From assembly GCF_012843905.1 (NCBI RefSeq), contig NZ_JABAGC010000021.1, forward strand, positions 1 through 53,105: a stretch of 53,105 nucleotides of DNA, in the 5' to 3' direction. Below, in pieces: positions 27,847 to 35,501 of the stretch. The notes below the pieces were generated by a model. That model was not told the origin of the DNA. It ran no database searches and saw nothing but the letters and a program-made list of their open reading frames with translations. The DNA comes from Clostridium sp. SM-530-WT-3G. GTDB taxonomy: Bacteria; Bacillota; Clostridia; Clostridiales; Clostridiaceae. The position numbers and the translations under genes are program-made. Position 1 is the stretch's first letter; every line of letters begins with the position of its first letter.

Positions 27847-27867
27847 TTTAGATACGGAGGTATACAA

Positions 27868-28242
27868 TTGGATATTTTAATTAGTAATGATTCACCAGTT
27901 AAGTTATATGAGCAGATAGAAAATCAAATTAAAAATCAAATATTGAATGGCAGCTTAAAATCAGGTGAAATGCTTCCGTCAATCAGAATGCTTGCAAAAG
28001 AATTAAAAGTAAGCATAATCACTACAAAGAGAGCTTATGAAGAACTCGAAAAAGAAGGGTTTATTGAAACTGTGGTAGGTAAAGGAACCTTTGTTGCAGG
28101 AGCAAGTTCTGAAAGATTAAAGGAAGCGGCAATGTGGGAAATGGAAAGTAGATTTGAAGAAGTAATAGTCACGGCCAAATCACTTGGATTAGGACTTAAT
28201 GAATGTATTGAGATTTTAAAGAATATTTATGAGGAGGTTTAA
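27868..28242 (+). CDS. GntR-family transcriptional regulator, YtrA type
   Basis: A 124-residue regulator with a winged helix (residues 10-75: YEQIENQIKNQILNG, LPSIRMLAKELKVSIITTKR, GFIETVVGKGTFVAG) and only a short C-terminal dimerisation helix pair, the hallmark of the YtrA subgroup. TTG 27868 is the start because GGAGG lies 7 nt upstream; the open frame extends back 11 codons but through the palindromic operator and without an SD. It is the first gene of an operon with an ABC ATPase and permease. Confidence 0.9.
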   Translation: MDILISNDSPVKLYEQIENQIKNQILNGSLKSGEMLPSIRMLAKELKVSIITTKRAYEELEKEGFIETVVGKGTFVAGASSERLKEAAMWEMESRFEEVIVTAKSLGLGLNECIEILKNIYEEV

Positions 28243-28249
28243 TTTAATT

Positions 28250-29095
28250 ATGGAAGCAATTAAACTAAGAAATTTGAAAAAGAATTATGCAGATTTTTCT
28301 CTTGATATAGATAAGCTAGATGTGAAAACAGGATTTATCACTGGATTCATTGGGAGGAATGGGAGTGGAAAAACCACTACTATAAATTTGATAATGGGTA
28401 TGTTAAAACCAGATGGTGGTGAAGTGAAAGTATTTGGTGAAAGCGTAGTCAATAATGGTAACATTAAAAATAATATTGGATATATAGGTGATATTTCAGG
28501 ATTTCTTGAAGAAAATAAACTAAAGTATATAAAGAATGGTATTTGCAGATTTTACTCTAATTGGGATGAGAAAGTATACAAAAAATATATGAATAAATTT
28601 AACCTTGATGAAAATAAATCATTTAAGGATTTATCAAAAGGACAACAAAAGCAATTTCAGCTTGTTATGGCATTTTCACATCATCCTAAATTATTGATTA
28701 TGGATGAACCTACAGCTAATCTTGATCCAATTGTTAGAAATGAAATATTAGATATTATAAATAATCATATGGTTAATGAAGAAGTAACGGTGTTTTATTC
28801 ATCTCATATAACAACGGATATTGAAAAATGTGCAGATTATATTGTGTTTATAAATGATGGAAAGATATTTTTACAAGGTGAAAAGGACGAAATATTAGAA
28901 AATCATATATTGGTAAAATTTAAAAAAGATTTGTATGATGAGAATATAAAAAGTCAATTTGTTTCATTAAAAGAAAATAGATTTGGATATGAAGGTCTTA
29001 TGGATGATAAATTAAAAGCTCGTGAGATTTTTGGAAATGAAGCAGTTTATGAAAAATGTTCATTAGATGATATTTTAATTTATTATGTAGGATAA
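28250..29095 (+). CDS. ABC transporter ATP-binding protein (ABC-2 type)
   Basis: A 281-residue ATPase. Walker A is GRNGSGKTT (near 35), the signature is LSKGQQKQ rather than LSGGQ (near 135), Walker B is LLIMDEPTANLD and the switch histidine lies in SSHITTD. ATG 28250 lies 12 nt after GAGGAGG; an ATG at 28229 inside the regulator's end lacks an SD. It powers the permease encoded next. Operons of this build export peptides or lipid-active compounds or respond to cell-wall stress; substrate unknown here. Confidence 0.92.
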   Translation: MEAIKLRNLKKNYADFSLDIDKLDVKTGFITGFIGRNGSGKTTTINLIMGMLKPDGGEVKVFGESVVNNGNIKNNIGYIGDISGFLEENKLKYIKNGICRFYSNWDEKVYKKYMNKFNLDENKSFKDLSKGQQKQFQLVMAFSHHPKLLIMDEPTANLDPIVRNEILDIINNHMVNEEVTVFYSSHITTDIEKCADYIVFINDGKIFLQGEKDEILENHILVKFKKDLYDENIKSQFVSLKENRFGYEGLMDDKLKAREIFGNEAVYEKCSLDDILIYYVG

Positions 29096-29109
29096 GGAGA
29101 GTAGAGAAT

Positions 29110-29757
29110 ATGGATAATATGATTAATTTAATAAAGCTTCACTATACTTCAGTTTTAGCATTAAAAAAATCAGGCGCAGTAATGATTTTACTGGCTGTTT
29201 TTATCACAGTAACAAACAATGATGGTTCTATGCTTCCATTTGGTGCAGCGCTTTTATTAATGCTTTTAAATTATAGTACTCTTGCATATGAAAATAAGAG
29301 TAAAGTAAATTATTTAGTGTATTCTCTTCCTGTTGAACCAAAGAAATATATTTTATCTAAATATATTTATGGTGTAATTAATATATTTATTTCAGTATTG
29401 TTTGCTGATTTTATATTTATTATTTTAAAAGCGTTCAATATGGTTACTTCTGAAACAATACCATTAGAAGCAGTAAATTTATCAATATATATAATAGGAA
29501 TTGTAGTTGTAGTAATAGTTTCTCCAATTGCCCTTGTATTTGGATTTAATAAAGCAAGACTAATTTTAGTATTTCTATTTGTACTTCCAGTATGTTTTTC
29601 AAAGACAATAGTGAAAATAATACCACAAGCACCAAATTCAATTATAAATATATCACTTCATAGTATGCAGGTTTCAGTCTTAATAATTGGAATATTATTA
29701 ACTGTAATTTCATATATAATATGTTCAAATTTATATAGTAAAAGGGATATTGACTAA
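29110..29757 (+). CDS. ABC-2 type transporter permease
   Basis: A 215-residue membrane protein with about six hydrophobic segments (for example SGAVMILLAVFITV, IFISVLFADFIFIIL, LSIYIIGIVVVVIVSP, VSVLIIGILLTVISYII) and the YENKSKVNYLVYSLPVEPKKYILSKY-type cytoplasmic loop near residue 60 typical of this permease family. It starts 14 nt after the ATPase gene with GGAGAG upstream and ends the operon before a terminator. Confidence 0.88.
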   Translation: MDNMINLIKLHYTSVLALKKSGAVMILLAVFITVTNNDGSMLPFGAALLLMLLNYSTLAYENKSKVNYLVYSLPVEPKKYILSKYIYGVINIFISVLFADFIFIILKAFNMVTSETIPLEAVNLSIYIIGIVVVVIVSPIALVFGFNKARLILVFLFVLPVCFSKTIVKIIPQAPNSIINISLHSMQVSVLIIGILLTVISYIICSNLYSKRDID

Positions 29758-29797
29758 GTTGTACAAATTTATTTGATTAATGAATATATAAATATAT

Positions 29798-29829
29798 AAA
29801 TCTCACAGATTTCTGTGGGATTTTTTTGT
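29798..29829 (+). terminator. Terminator of the GntR-ABC operon
   Basis: AAATCTCACAG (29798-29808) pairs with CTGTGGGATTT (29813-29823; one G-U pair), loop ATTT, followed by TTTTG. Confidence 0.9.
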
Positions 29830-29998
29830 AACAATTTAGTTTGGGTTGAATATATTATTATTAAATATATTTTGTTTTTTATAAGAAAACTGCAGATATA
29901 TTTGATAAAAAATTAACAATGATTACATGAACTTATATATTACAAATAAGAATAATAATTTAAAAATATAAATATGAATAAGTATAGGAGTGATTGAT

Positions 29999-30631
29999 TT
30001 GTTAGATAATCTTAGAATTAAATTAGTTAAGATAGCAAAAGATGCAGAGAAGTATGGTCTATGTAAAGAAAAAACAGGAAGTTTTAGTTTAAGGGATAAA
30101 AGTACTGGATATATTCTAATAACACCTTCCCAAGTAAGTAGAGAAGATTTAAAGCCAGAAAGTATATGTATACTGGATAGTGAAGGAAATGAAATTGAAG
30201 TTCACAAAGAAATGCAGCCAAGTAGAGAAAAATTACTTCATTTAGAAATATATAAGAATAAGGAAAATATACGAGCTGTTATGTACACTCATTCTCTTTA
30301 TGCTACTATTTTTGCGGTAGCAAATAAGGTTATTCCTCCTATAGTATCAGATTCAAGGCACTATGGAGGATATATATATGTAGCACCATATGAAAAAGCG
30401 CAGACTATAGAATTAGCTAAAAGTGTTATAGAACCTCTAATTAAGAATGATGCATGTTTATTAGAACGTCATGGGATTGTAATAATAAGTGAAAATATAG
30501 ATGATGTGGTGACAAAGGCTAGGTATGTTGAAGATGTGGCTGAAATATATTATAAAGTTCTTGTACTAAATCAGTTTAAAGAACCACAGAGATTAAATTC
30601 AGAAGAGCTTAAAGAACACATAAAGAAATAA
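29999..30631 (+). CDS. Class II aldolase/adducin family protein with an altered zinc site
   Basis: A 210-residue protein of the family that includes L-fuculose-1-phosphate aldolase, zinc enzymes cleaving sugar phosphates. The catalytic glutamate is kept (E77 in PSREKLLHLEIY) as are two histidines (H98 in YTHS, H158 in RHGIV). The first histidine of the usual HxH pair is Y96 here, so the metal triad is incomplete. TTG 29999 is favoured because AGGAG ends 8 nt before it; GTG 29990 overlaps that SD. Single gene after the ABC operon terminator. It may be a non-aldolase member, or use another ligand. Confidence 0.82.
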   Translation: MLDNLRIKLVKIAKDAEKYGLCKEKTGSFSLRDKSTGYILITPSQVSREDLKPESICILDSEGNEIEVHKEMQPSREKLLHLEIYKNKENIRAVMYTHSLYATIFAVANKVIPPIVSDSRHYGGYIYVAPYEKAQTIELAKSVIEPLIKNDACLLERHGIVIISENIDDVVTKARYVEDVAEIYYKVLVLNQFKEPQRLNSEELKEHIKK

Positions 30632-30693
30632 TTACTTAGGTGAGAGTAAAATATTATAAAAATAATAATTATGTGGTAAAATAGTAGTGCTAT

Positions 30694-30720
30694 TAGTATT
30701 TAAGGTGAGTTTAAATACTA
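30694..30720. repeat. 10-bp perfect inverted repeat upstream of the NifX-like gene
   Basis: TAGTATTTAA (30694-30703) and TTAAATACTA (30711-30720), 7-bp spacer, 20 nt before the SD. No U-run follows; possible operator or leader hairpin. Confidence 0.5.
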
Positions 30721-30749
30721 TAAATATATCAGTATATAAGGAGGATATT

Positions 30750-31145
30750 ATGAAAATAGCATTACCTAAAAATGAAAATGAAATAAATCAACATTTTGGG
30801 AAGAGTAAAAGCTTTGAAATAGTAACTGTTGAAGATAATAAGGTTACAGATAAAAAGGTGGTTAGTGCTGAAGCTTTACAGCATAATCATGGTGGATTAG
30901 CTGCATTGTTAAAAGATGAAGGTGTATCTGTGGTAATTACAGGAGGTATAGGACAAGGAGCAATAGATGGCCTTAAGAGTCAGAATCTTGAAGTTATAAG
31001 AGGTGCTTCTGGAAATATAGATGATATAATTTCTTCATATATAAATGGGCAATTACAAGATAAAAATGTTGTATGCAGTCATGACCATGACCATCATCAT
31101 GATCACAAGAATCATATGACAATTAAAATGCCTAATACGAAGTAG
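30750..31145 (+). CDS. NifX/NifB-type dinitrogenase iron-molybdenum cofactor domain protein
   Basis: A 131-residue protein. The NifX-like fold (residues 1-105) shows MKIALPKNENEINQHFGKSK at the start and VVITGGIGQGAIDGL in the middle; the C-terminus is histidine-rich (CSHDHDHHHDHKNH), a likely metal-binding tail. In nif-lacking clostridia such proteins are orphan iron-sulphur or metal-cluster carriers, and no nif genes are seen here. ATG 30750 has AAGGAGG 6 nt upstream; the frame extends 21 codons further without an SD. Metal handling is inferred. Confidence 0.87.
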   Translation: MKIALPKNENEINQHFGKSKSFEIVTVEDNKVTDKKVVSAEALQHNHGGLAALLKDEGVSVVITGGIGQGAIDGLKSQNLEVIRGASGNIDDIISSYINGQLQDKNVVCSHDHDHHHDHKNHMTIKMPNTK

Positions 31146-31158
31146 TGTTAAAAATAAT

Positions 31159-31198
31159 GAAACGAATGATTAAGTAAAATACTTTCATTCGTTTTTTC
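31159..31198 (+). terminator. Terminator of the NifX-like gene
   Basis: GAAACGAATGA (31159-31169) pairs with TCATTCGTTTT (31185-31195) around a 15-nt loop and runs into TTC. Confidence 0.8.
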
Positions 31199-31330
31199 TT
31201 TAAGAGAAATTTTTAATAAGAATTAGTAAAAGCATACATTTGAGTGTTAATAAAATAACAAGAAGAGCAGAAAATAATAAGCATTGGTAGAACAAATTTA
31301 TAGTAAATAGTAATTTTTAAGGAGTTATCT

Positions 31331-32890
31331 ATGAAAATAATTGATTCTAAAGATGCTGTTAAATTAATAAAGTCCTGTGACACTCTTGCCGTTTCAGGTT
31401 TTGCAGGAGTAGCAGTACCAGAAGATCTTTTGAAAGAATTAGGATTAAGATATATAAAAGAAAATGAGCCAAGAGATATTACACTTATGTTTGCAGCTGG
31501 ACAGGGAGATGGAAAGGAAAAGGGGCTTAATCATATAGCATATGAGGGGCTTATAAAAAGGGTGGTTGGAGCTCATTTTAATCTTGCACCTAAACTGGGT
31601 AATTTAATACTTAATAATAAAGTACAGGCATATAATCTTCCCCAAGGAGTAATGTGTAATATATTTAGAGATATTGCTAGAAAGTCTGGATATACGTTAA
31701 GCAGAGTTGGACTTGGAACATTTGTTGATCCCAGAAATGAAGGAGGAAAAGCAAATGATATAACTAGAGAGGATTATGTAGAACTTGTAAACATAAATAG
31801 TGAAGAATTTCTTTTGTTTAAGAATGAAAATATAGATGTTGCATTTATAAAAGGAACTTTTAGTGATAAAAGTGGTAACATCTCTATGGAACATGAAGCA
31901 ACTTATTCAGAAGCGTTTGTTATAGCACAAGCAGTTAAAAATTGTGGTGGAATTGTAATAGTACAGGTAGATGATATTTTAGAAGAGGATAAAATGCCAT
32001 GTAATAAAGTTAAAATACCAAGAATTTATGTAGATTATGTTGTAAAAGTTGATGATAATGAAAAGAGTCAGATCCTTGGATTAAAGTATGACGAAGGCCT
32101 GTGCGGGACTCCACGAATTAAAGGAGAACAATCTAAAGAAAAGAATAACAGTGTAAATATTATTAATAGAAATAATAAAATAAGTGCAAGAGAAATTATA
32201 GGAAAGCGAGCATTTATGGAACTTAAAAAAGGTGATGTTGTAAATATTGGAATAGGAGTTCCAGAAGAGGTTGCAAAAGAAGCAAAGAAAAATAATTTTA
32301 ATCAGTTTATAACTCTTACAGTAGAGCCTGGAGCCATAGGGGGAATACCTCAAAGTGGAATAAAATTTGGTTCATCATATAATCCTGAATGTATAATAGA
32401 TCAGCTGACACAATTTGATTTTTATGATGGAGGAGGTCTTGATATAAGTTTTTTAGGAATGGCAGAGTGTGATAAGCATGGAAATATAAATGTAAGCAGG
32501 TTTGGAAATAAAATACCTGGATGTGGTGGATTTATAAACATTACTCAAAATTCAAAAAGAACTGTATTTTGTGGAACATTTACTGCTGGTGGTTTAGATA
32601 TAAATGTACAGGATGGAAAGCTTGAAATTATATCTGAAGGTAAAAATATAAAGTTTGTAAATAATGTATCTCAAGTGACCTTTAGTGGTGAATTTGCCTC
32701 ACAAAATAGCAAAGATGTGTTGTATATAACAGAGAGATGTGTATTTAAATTATTTGAAGATGGACTTCATCTTATTGAAATTGCACCAGGAGTTGACGTG
32801 GAAAATGATGTGATAAGATTAATGGATTTTATTCCTATAATAGATAATGAGTTAAAAGTAATGGATGAATCATGCTTTTCACTAAGTTAA
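31331..32890 (+). CDS. Acyl-CoA:carboxylate CoA-transferase (family I, fused alpha-beta)
   Basis: A 519-residue single-chain CoA-transferase of the propionate/acetate type (YdiF-like) that moves CoA between short-chain acids. The N-terminal half has SGFAGVAVPEDLLKEL and FAAGQGDGKEKGLNH; the C-terminal half has the catalytic glutamate E332 in LTVEPGAIGGIPQSG and GGGLDISFLGMAE. Length fits the fused family. AAGGAG lies 6 nt before the ATG. It lacks a fermentation-operon neighbour, so the acceptor acid (acetate, propionate, butyrate, lactate) cannot be fixed. Confidence 0.92.
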   Translation: MKIIDSKDAVKLIKSCDTLAVSGFAGVAVPEDLLKELGLRYIKENEPRDITLMFAAGQGDGKEKGLNHIAYEGLIKRVVGAHFNLAPKLGNLILNNKVQAYNLPQGVMCNIFRDIARKSGYTLSRVGLGTFVDPRNEGGKANDITREDYVELVNINSEEFLLFKNENIDVAFIKGTFSDKSGNISMEHEATYSEAFVIAQAVKNCGGIVIVQVDDILEEDKMPCNKVKIPRIYVDYVVKVDDNEKSQILGLKYDEGLCGTPRIKGEQSKEKNNSVNIINRNNKISAREIIGKRAFMELKKGDVVNIGIGVPEEVAKEAKKNNFNQFITLTVEPGAIGGIPQSGIKFGSSYNPECIIDQLTQFDFYDGGGLDISFLGMAECDKHGNINVSRFGNKIPGCGGFINITQNSKRTVFCGTFTAGGLDINVQDGKLEIISEGKNIKFVNNVSQVTFSGEFASQNSKDVLYITERCVFKLFEDGLHLIEIAPGVDVENDVIRLMDFIPIIDNELKVMDESCFSLS

Positions 32891-33021
32891 AAGGATTTAA
32901 GATATTTAGGGAATTTATTTGGATGATTTATTAAGAATAAGTAATCATGCCAATTGATTATATGAAGAAAATAATATATAAATAGATGTGATATTATTTT
33001 ACTAATAAACGGAGGGGAAAA

Positions 33022-33885
33022 ATGAAATTACTAAATAAAGGTGATACAGTAGGAATAGTTGCATGTTCTAATGGATTAATAGATAGTTCTAGTGGAAAAA
33101 TAGAATTATTAAAATCTGAATTAGAATCATTAGGACTTAATGTAAAGCTAAGCAGTAAAATTTATATAGATAAATCATTTCCTAAGGATGAAGGAAGAAA
33201 AAAGGCTGAAGCTTTAATGAATTTCTTTAAGGATGATAAAATAAAAGCTATATTTGATGTTTCAGGTGGAGATTTATGCAATGAAATTCTAGAATATCTA
33301 GATTACAGCATAATAAAGAAAAACAAGAAACCTTTCTTCGGATATAGTGATTTATCAGTTGTTCTTAATGCTCTTAATTCTAAGACTGGTATGGAAACTT
33401 ATTTGTATCAGATTAGAAATATAATTGATGAGTATAAAAAAGTTCAAAAAGAGAATTTCTTTAGTACTATCATGGGTCATGGTAATGAACTTGTGGATTT
33501 TAATTATGAATGGATACAAGGAAACTGTATTGAGGGAATTGTTATTGGAGGAAATATACGTTGCTTTTTAAAATTGGCAGGAACTGAATATATACCAGAT
33601 TTCAGTGATAAAATATTATTTTTAGAAAGCTTTAGTGGAAATGTATATAAAATGATAACTTATTTGAATCAATATAAGCAAATGGGAGTATTTAAAAAGA
33701 TAAAGGGTATAATACTTGGAAGCTATACAGAGATGGAAAGAGAAAAATATACTCCAGATATAGTTGAAATAGTAAAAAATATAGTTGATAATGAATCTAT
33801 GCCTATTGTAAAAACAAGTGAAATAGGCCATGGAAAAGATTCTAAATGCATTGTAATAGGTAGAAAAATAAGTTTACATAGATAA
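33022..33885 (+). CDS. LD-carboxypeptidase family protein (S66, MccF/LdcA-like)
   Basis: A 287-residue serine peptidase of family S66, which trims the L,D bond of muropeptide tetrapeptides or inactivates microcin-like adenylates. It shows the N-terminal GDTVGIVACSNG, nucleophile S109 in GYSDLS, the glutamate in LFLESFSG and the histidine in SEIGHGKDSK, completing a Ser-Glu-His triad. There is no signal peptide, so it acts on imported muropeptides. GGAGGGG precedes the ATG. Probably expressed with the following permease gene 46 nt away. Confidence 0.9.
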   Translation: MKLLNKGDTVGIVACSNGLIDSSSGKIELLKSELESLGLNVKLSSKIYIDKSFPKDEGRKKAEALMNFFKDDKIKAIFDVSGGDLCNEILEYLDYSIIKKNKKPFFGYSDLSVVLNALNSKTGMETYLYQIRNIIDEYKKVQKENFFSTIMGHGNELVDFNYEWIQGNCIEGIVIGGNIRCFLKLAGTEYIPDFSDKILFLESFSGNVYKMITYLNQYKQMGVFKKIKGIILGSYTEMEREKYTPDIVEIVKNIVDNESMPIVKTSEIGHGKDSKCIVIGRKISLHR

Positions 33886-33931
33886 GAATAAAAAGTAGGG
33901 AAGGTGAATTGAACATTTACTGTTCATTGGT

Positions 33932-35071
33932 ATGGAGACAGGAATACAGGAGCATTTATTAAAAAGAGAGAGAATTATAGAATATTTAAAAAAGGAGTGC
34001 GTAATGGTAATAGCACTCCTTCTAGCACTTATAACATCATTTATTTCAGTACCCAAATTAGAATATATAGATTTTAAAGTTATTATACTTTTATTTAATC
34101 TTATGATAATTGTAGCTGCGTTTAAAGAACTTAAGATATTAGATTATGTAGCAGCTCATCTTGTTCAGAGGTGCACTAGTATTAGAGGAGTGACTTATAC
34201 ATTAGTATTTATAACATTTGTGGGTGCAATGATTGTTACAAATGATGTAGCACTTATTACATTTGTGCCTATTACATTGATTGTAGGAAGAAAGTTAAAT
34301 ATAGACGTAATGAAATTAGTTATTTTGCAGACTATAGGGGCAAATTTAGGAAGTGCACTAACTCCTATGGGAAATCCTCAAAACTTATTTATATATAGTT
34401 TTTATAATCTTTCACCATATGAGTTTTTAAAAATAACACTGCCACTTACTGTTATTTCGTGTGTATTGCTTATGTTGGTGATATATATAATGAAAAATAA
34501 AAATATAAATGTTATAAGTCTTGAGAAAAATACTATAAAAGAAAAAAATAAAGCACTTATATATTCAGTGATATTAGTAATTATACTTTGTTCAGTATTT
34601 AAAGTTTTAGATTATAGAATAGCATTTATAGTTACATTAGTTGGTGTTTTTTTATTGGATAAAGGATTGTTTAAGAGAGTAGATTATTCATTACTACTTA
34701 CATTTGCAGGATTTTTTATTTTTATTGGTAATATATCTAATATGTCATATATAAAAAATTTATTAGAAGGTTTATTATCAACACCTAAAAGCACATATTA
34801 TAGTGGACTTATTGCAAGCCAATTCATAAGTAATGTACCAGCAACAATGCTTTTGTCTGGATTCACAAATTATTACAAAGAATTACTTCTTGGGGTTAAT
34901 GTAGGAGGGTTAGGAACATTAATAGCATCTCTTGCTAGTGTTATTTCATATAAACTTTATGTCAATGAAAACCCTGAAAGAAGCAAAGAGTATATTAAAA
35001 TATTTAGTATATATAATTTTGTAGGGCTTGTAATCTTATCACTTATTCTTGTTACATTAAGAATATTGTAA
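33932..35071 (+). CDS. SLC13/ArsB-superfamily anion permease
   Basis: A 379-residue membrane protein with roughly ten hydrophobic segments and the superfamily motifs MIVTNDVALITFVPI (near 110) and GANLGSALTPMGNPQNLF (near 145), which bind anion and cation. Family members carry dicarboxylates, sulphate or arsenite; the substrate here is unknown. No SD precedes the ATG at 33932. An internal ATG at 34004 has AAAGGAG upstream, but the residues before it (IIEYLKKECVMVIALLLA) look like the family N-terminus, so the longer form is kept. A short out-of-frame ORF (TTG 33909) overlaps the start. Confidence 0.85.
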   Translation: METGIQEHLLKRERIIEYLKKECVMVIALLLALITSFISVPKLEYIDFKVIILLFNLMIIVAAFKELKILDYVAAHLVQRCTSIRGVTYTLVFITFVGAMIVTNDVALITFVPITLIVGRKLNIDVMKLVILQTIGANLGSALTPMGNPQNLFIYSFYNLSPYEFLKITLPLTVISCVLLMLVIYIMKNKNINVISLEKNTIKEKNKALIYSVILVIILCSVFKVLDYRIAFIVTLVGVFLLDKGLFKRVDYSLLLTFAGFFIFIGNISNMSYIKNLLEGLLSTPKSTYYSGLIASQFISNVPATMLLSGFTNYYKELLLGVNVGGLGTLIASLASVISYKLYVNENPERSKEYIKIFSIYNFVGLVILSLILVTLRIL

Positions 35072-35122
35072 ATTAATGAAACTGTTTGAATATAATATGG
35101 AATTAGAAGTAATAAATTAATA

Positions 35123-35151
35123 TTGACAAATAAAAGTTGTTAATATATTAT
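35123..35151 (+). promoter_or_regulatory. Promoter of the valS T-box transcript
   Basis: TTGACA (35123-35128), exactly 17 nt, then TATTAT (35146-35151; five of six). It is the best sigma-A-type promoter in the window and lies just before the T-box leader. Confidence 0.75.
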
Positions 35152-35159
35152 AAAGTAAA

Positions 35160-35481
35160 TTAATATTTTAAAAACATTGATAAAGAGGAGTAAGAACTGA
35201 AAGTATTAAAAGATTTATGCTTTAAATAAGTATAAACTAATTCAAACTTATTTGTTTTTGTTTGAGTAAAGAAAGAGAGAGGGAGTAGCTGGAAACCCTT
35301 ATATGGAAAGTTCTGAAGGTAGCTTTTGAGTTTCTTTAGTGAATTTAATAGTAGCTAAAGACGGTTTTTCTAAACCGTTATTTGAATTAAGAGTCCATTA
35401 GAGCAATTATATGTGCTACGTGGAAATAAAGGTGGTAACGCGAGTCTTCGTCCTTTTACGGATTGAAGACTCTTTTTTTAT
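35160..35481 (+). promoter_or_regulatory. T-box riboswitch (tRNA-Val-sensing leader of valS)
   Basis: A leader of about 320 nt with T-box hallmarks. Stem I has AGAGAG...GTAGCTGG and returns through GAGTTTCTTTAG. The T-box core GGTGGTAACGCG (35431-35442) contains TGGT, which would pair with the ACCA end of tRNA-Val. A terminator GAGTCTTC (35442-35449)/GAAGACTC (35465-35472) with a T-run follows. GTA at 35319-35321 on the 3' side of stem I is a plausible valine specifier codon. Uncharged tRNA should stabilise the antiterminator and turn valS on. The core has A where the usual consensus (GGNACCGCG) has C. Confidence 0.92.
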
Positions 35482-35501
35482 TTAATATAGGAGGATAAAC
35501 A

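Noticed and set aside
27835..27867. Upstream ATG (27835) as start of the GntR regulator
   Set aside because: It lies within the palindromic operator candidate and has no SD, whereas TTG 27868 has GGAGG at 7 nt.
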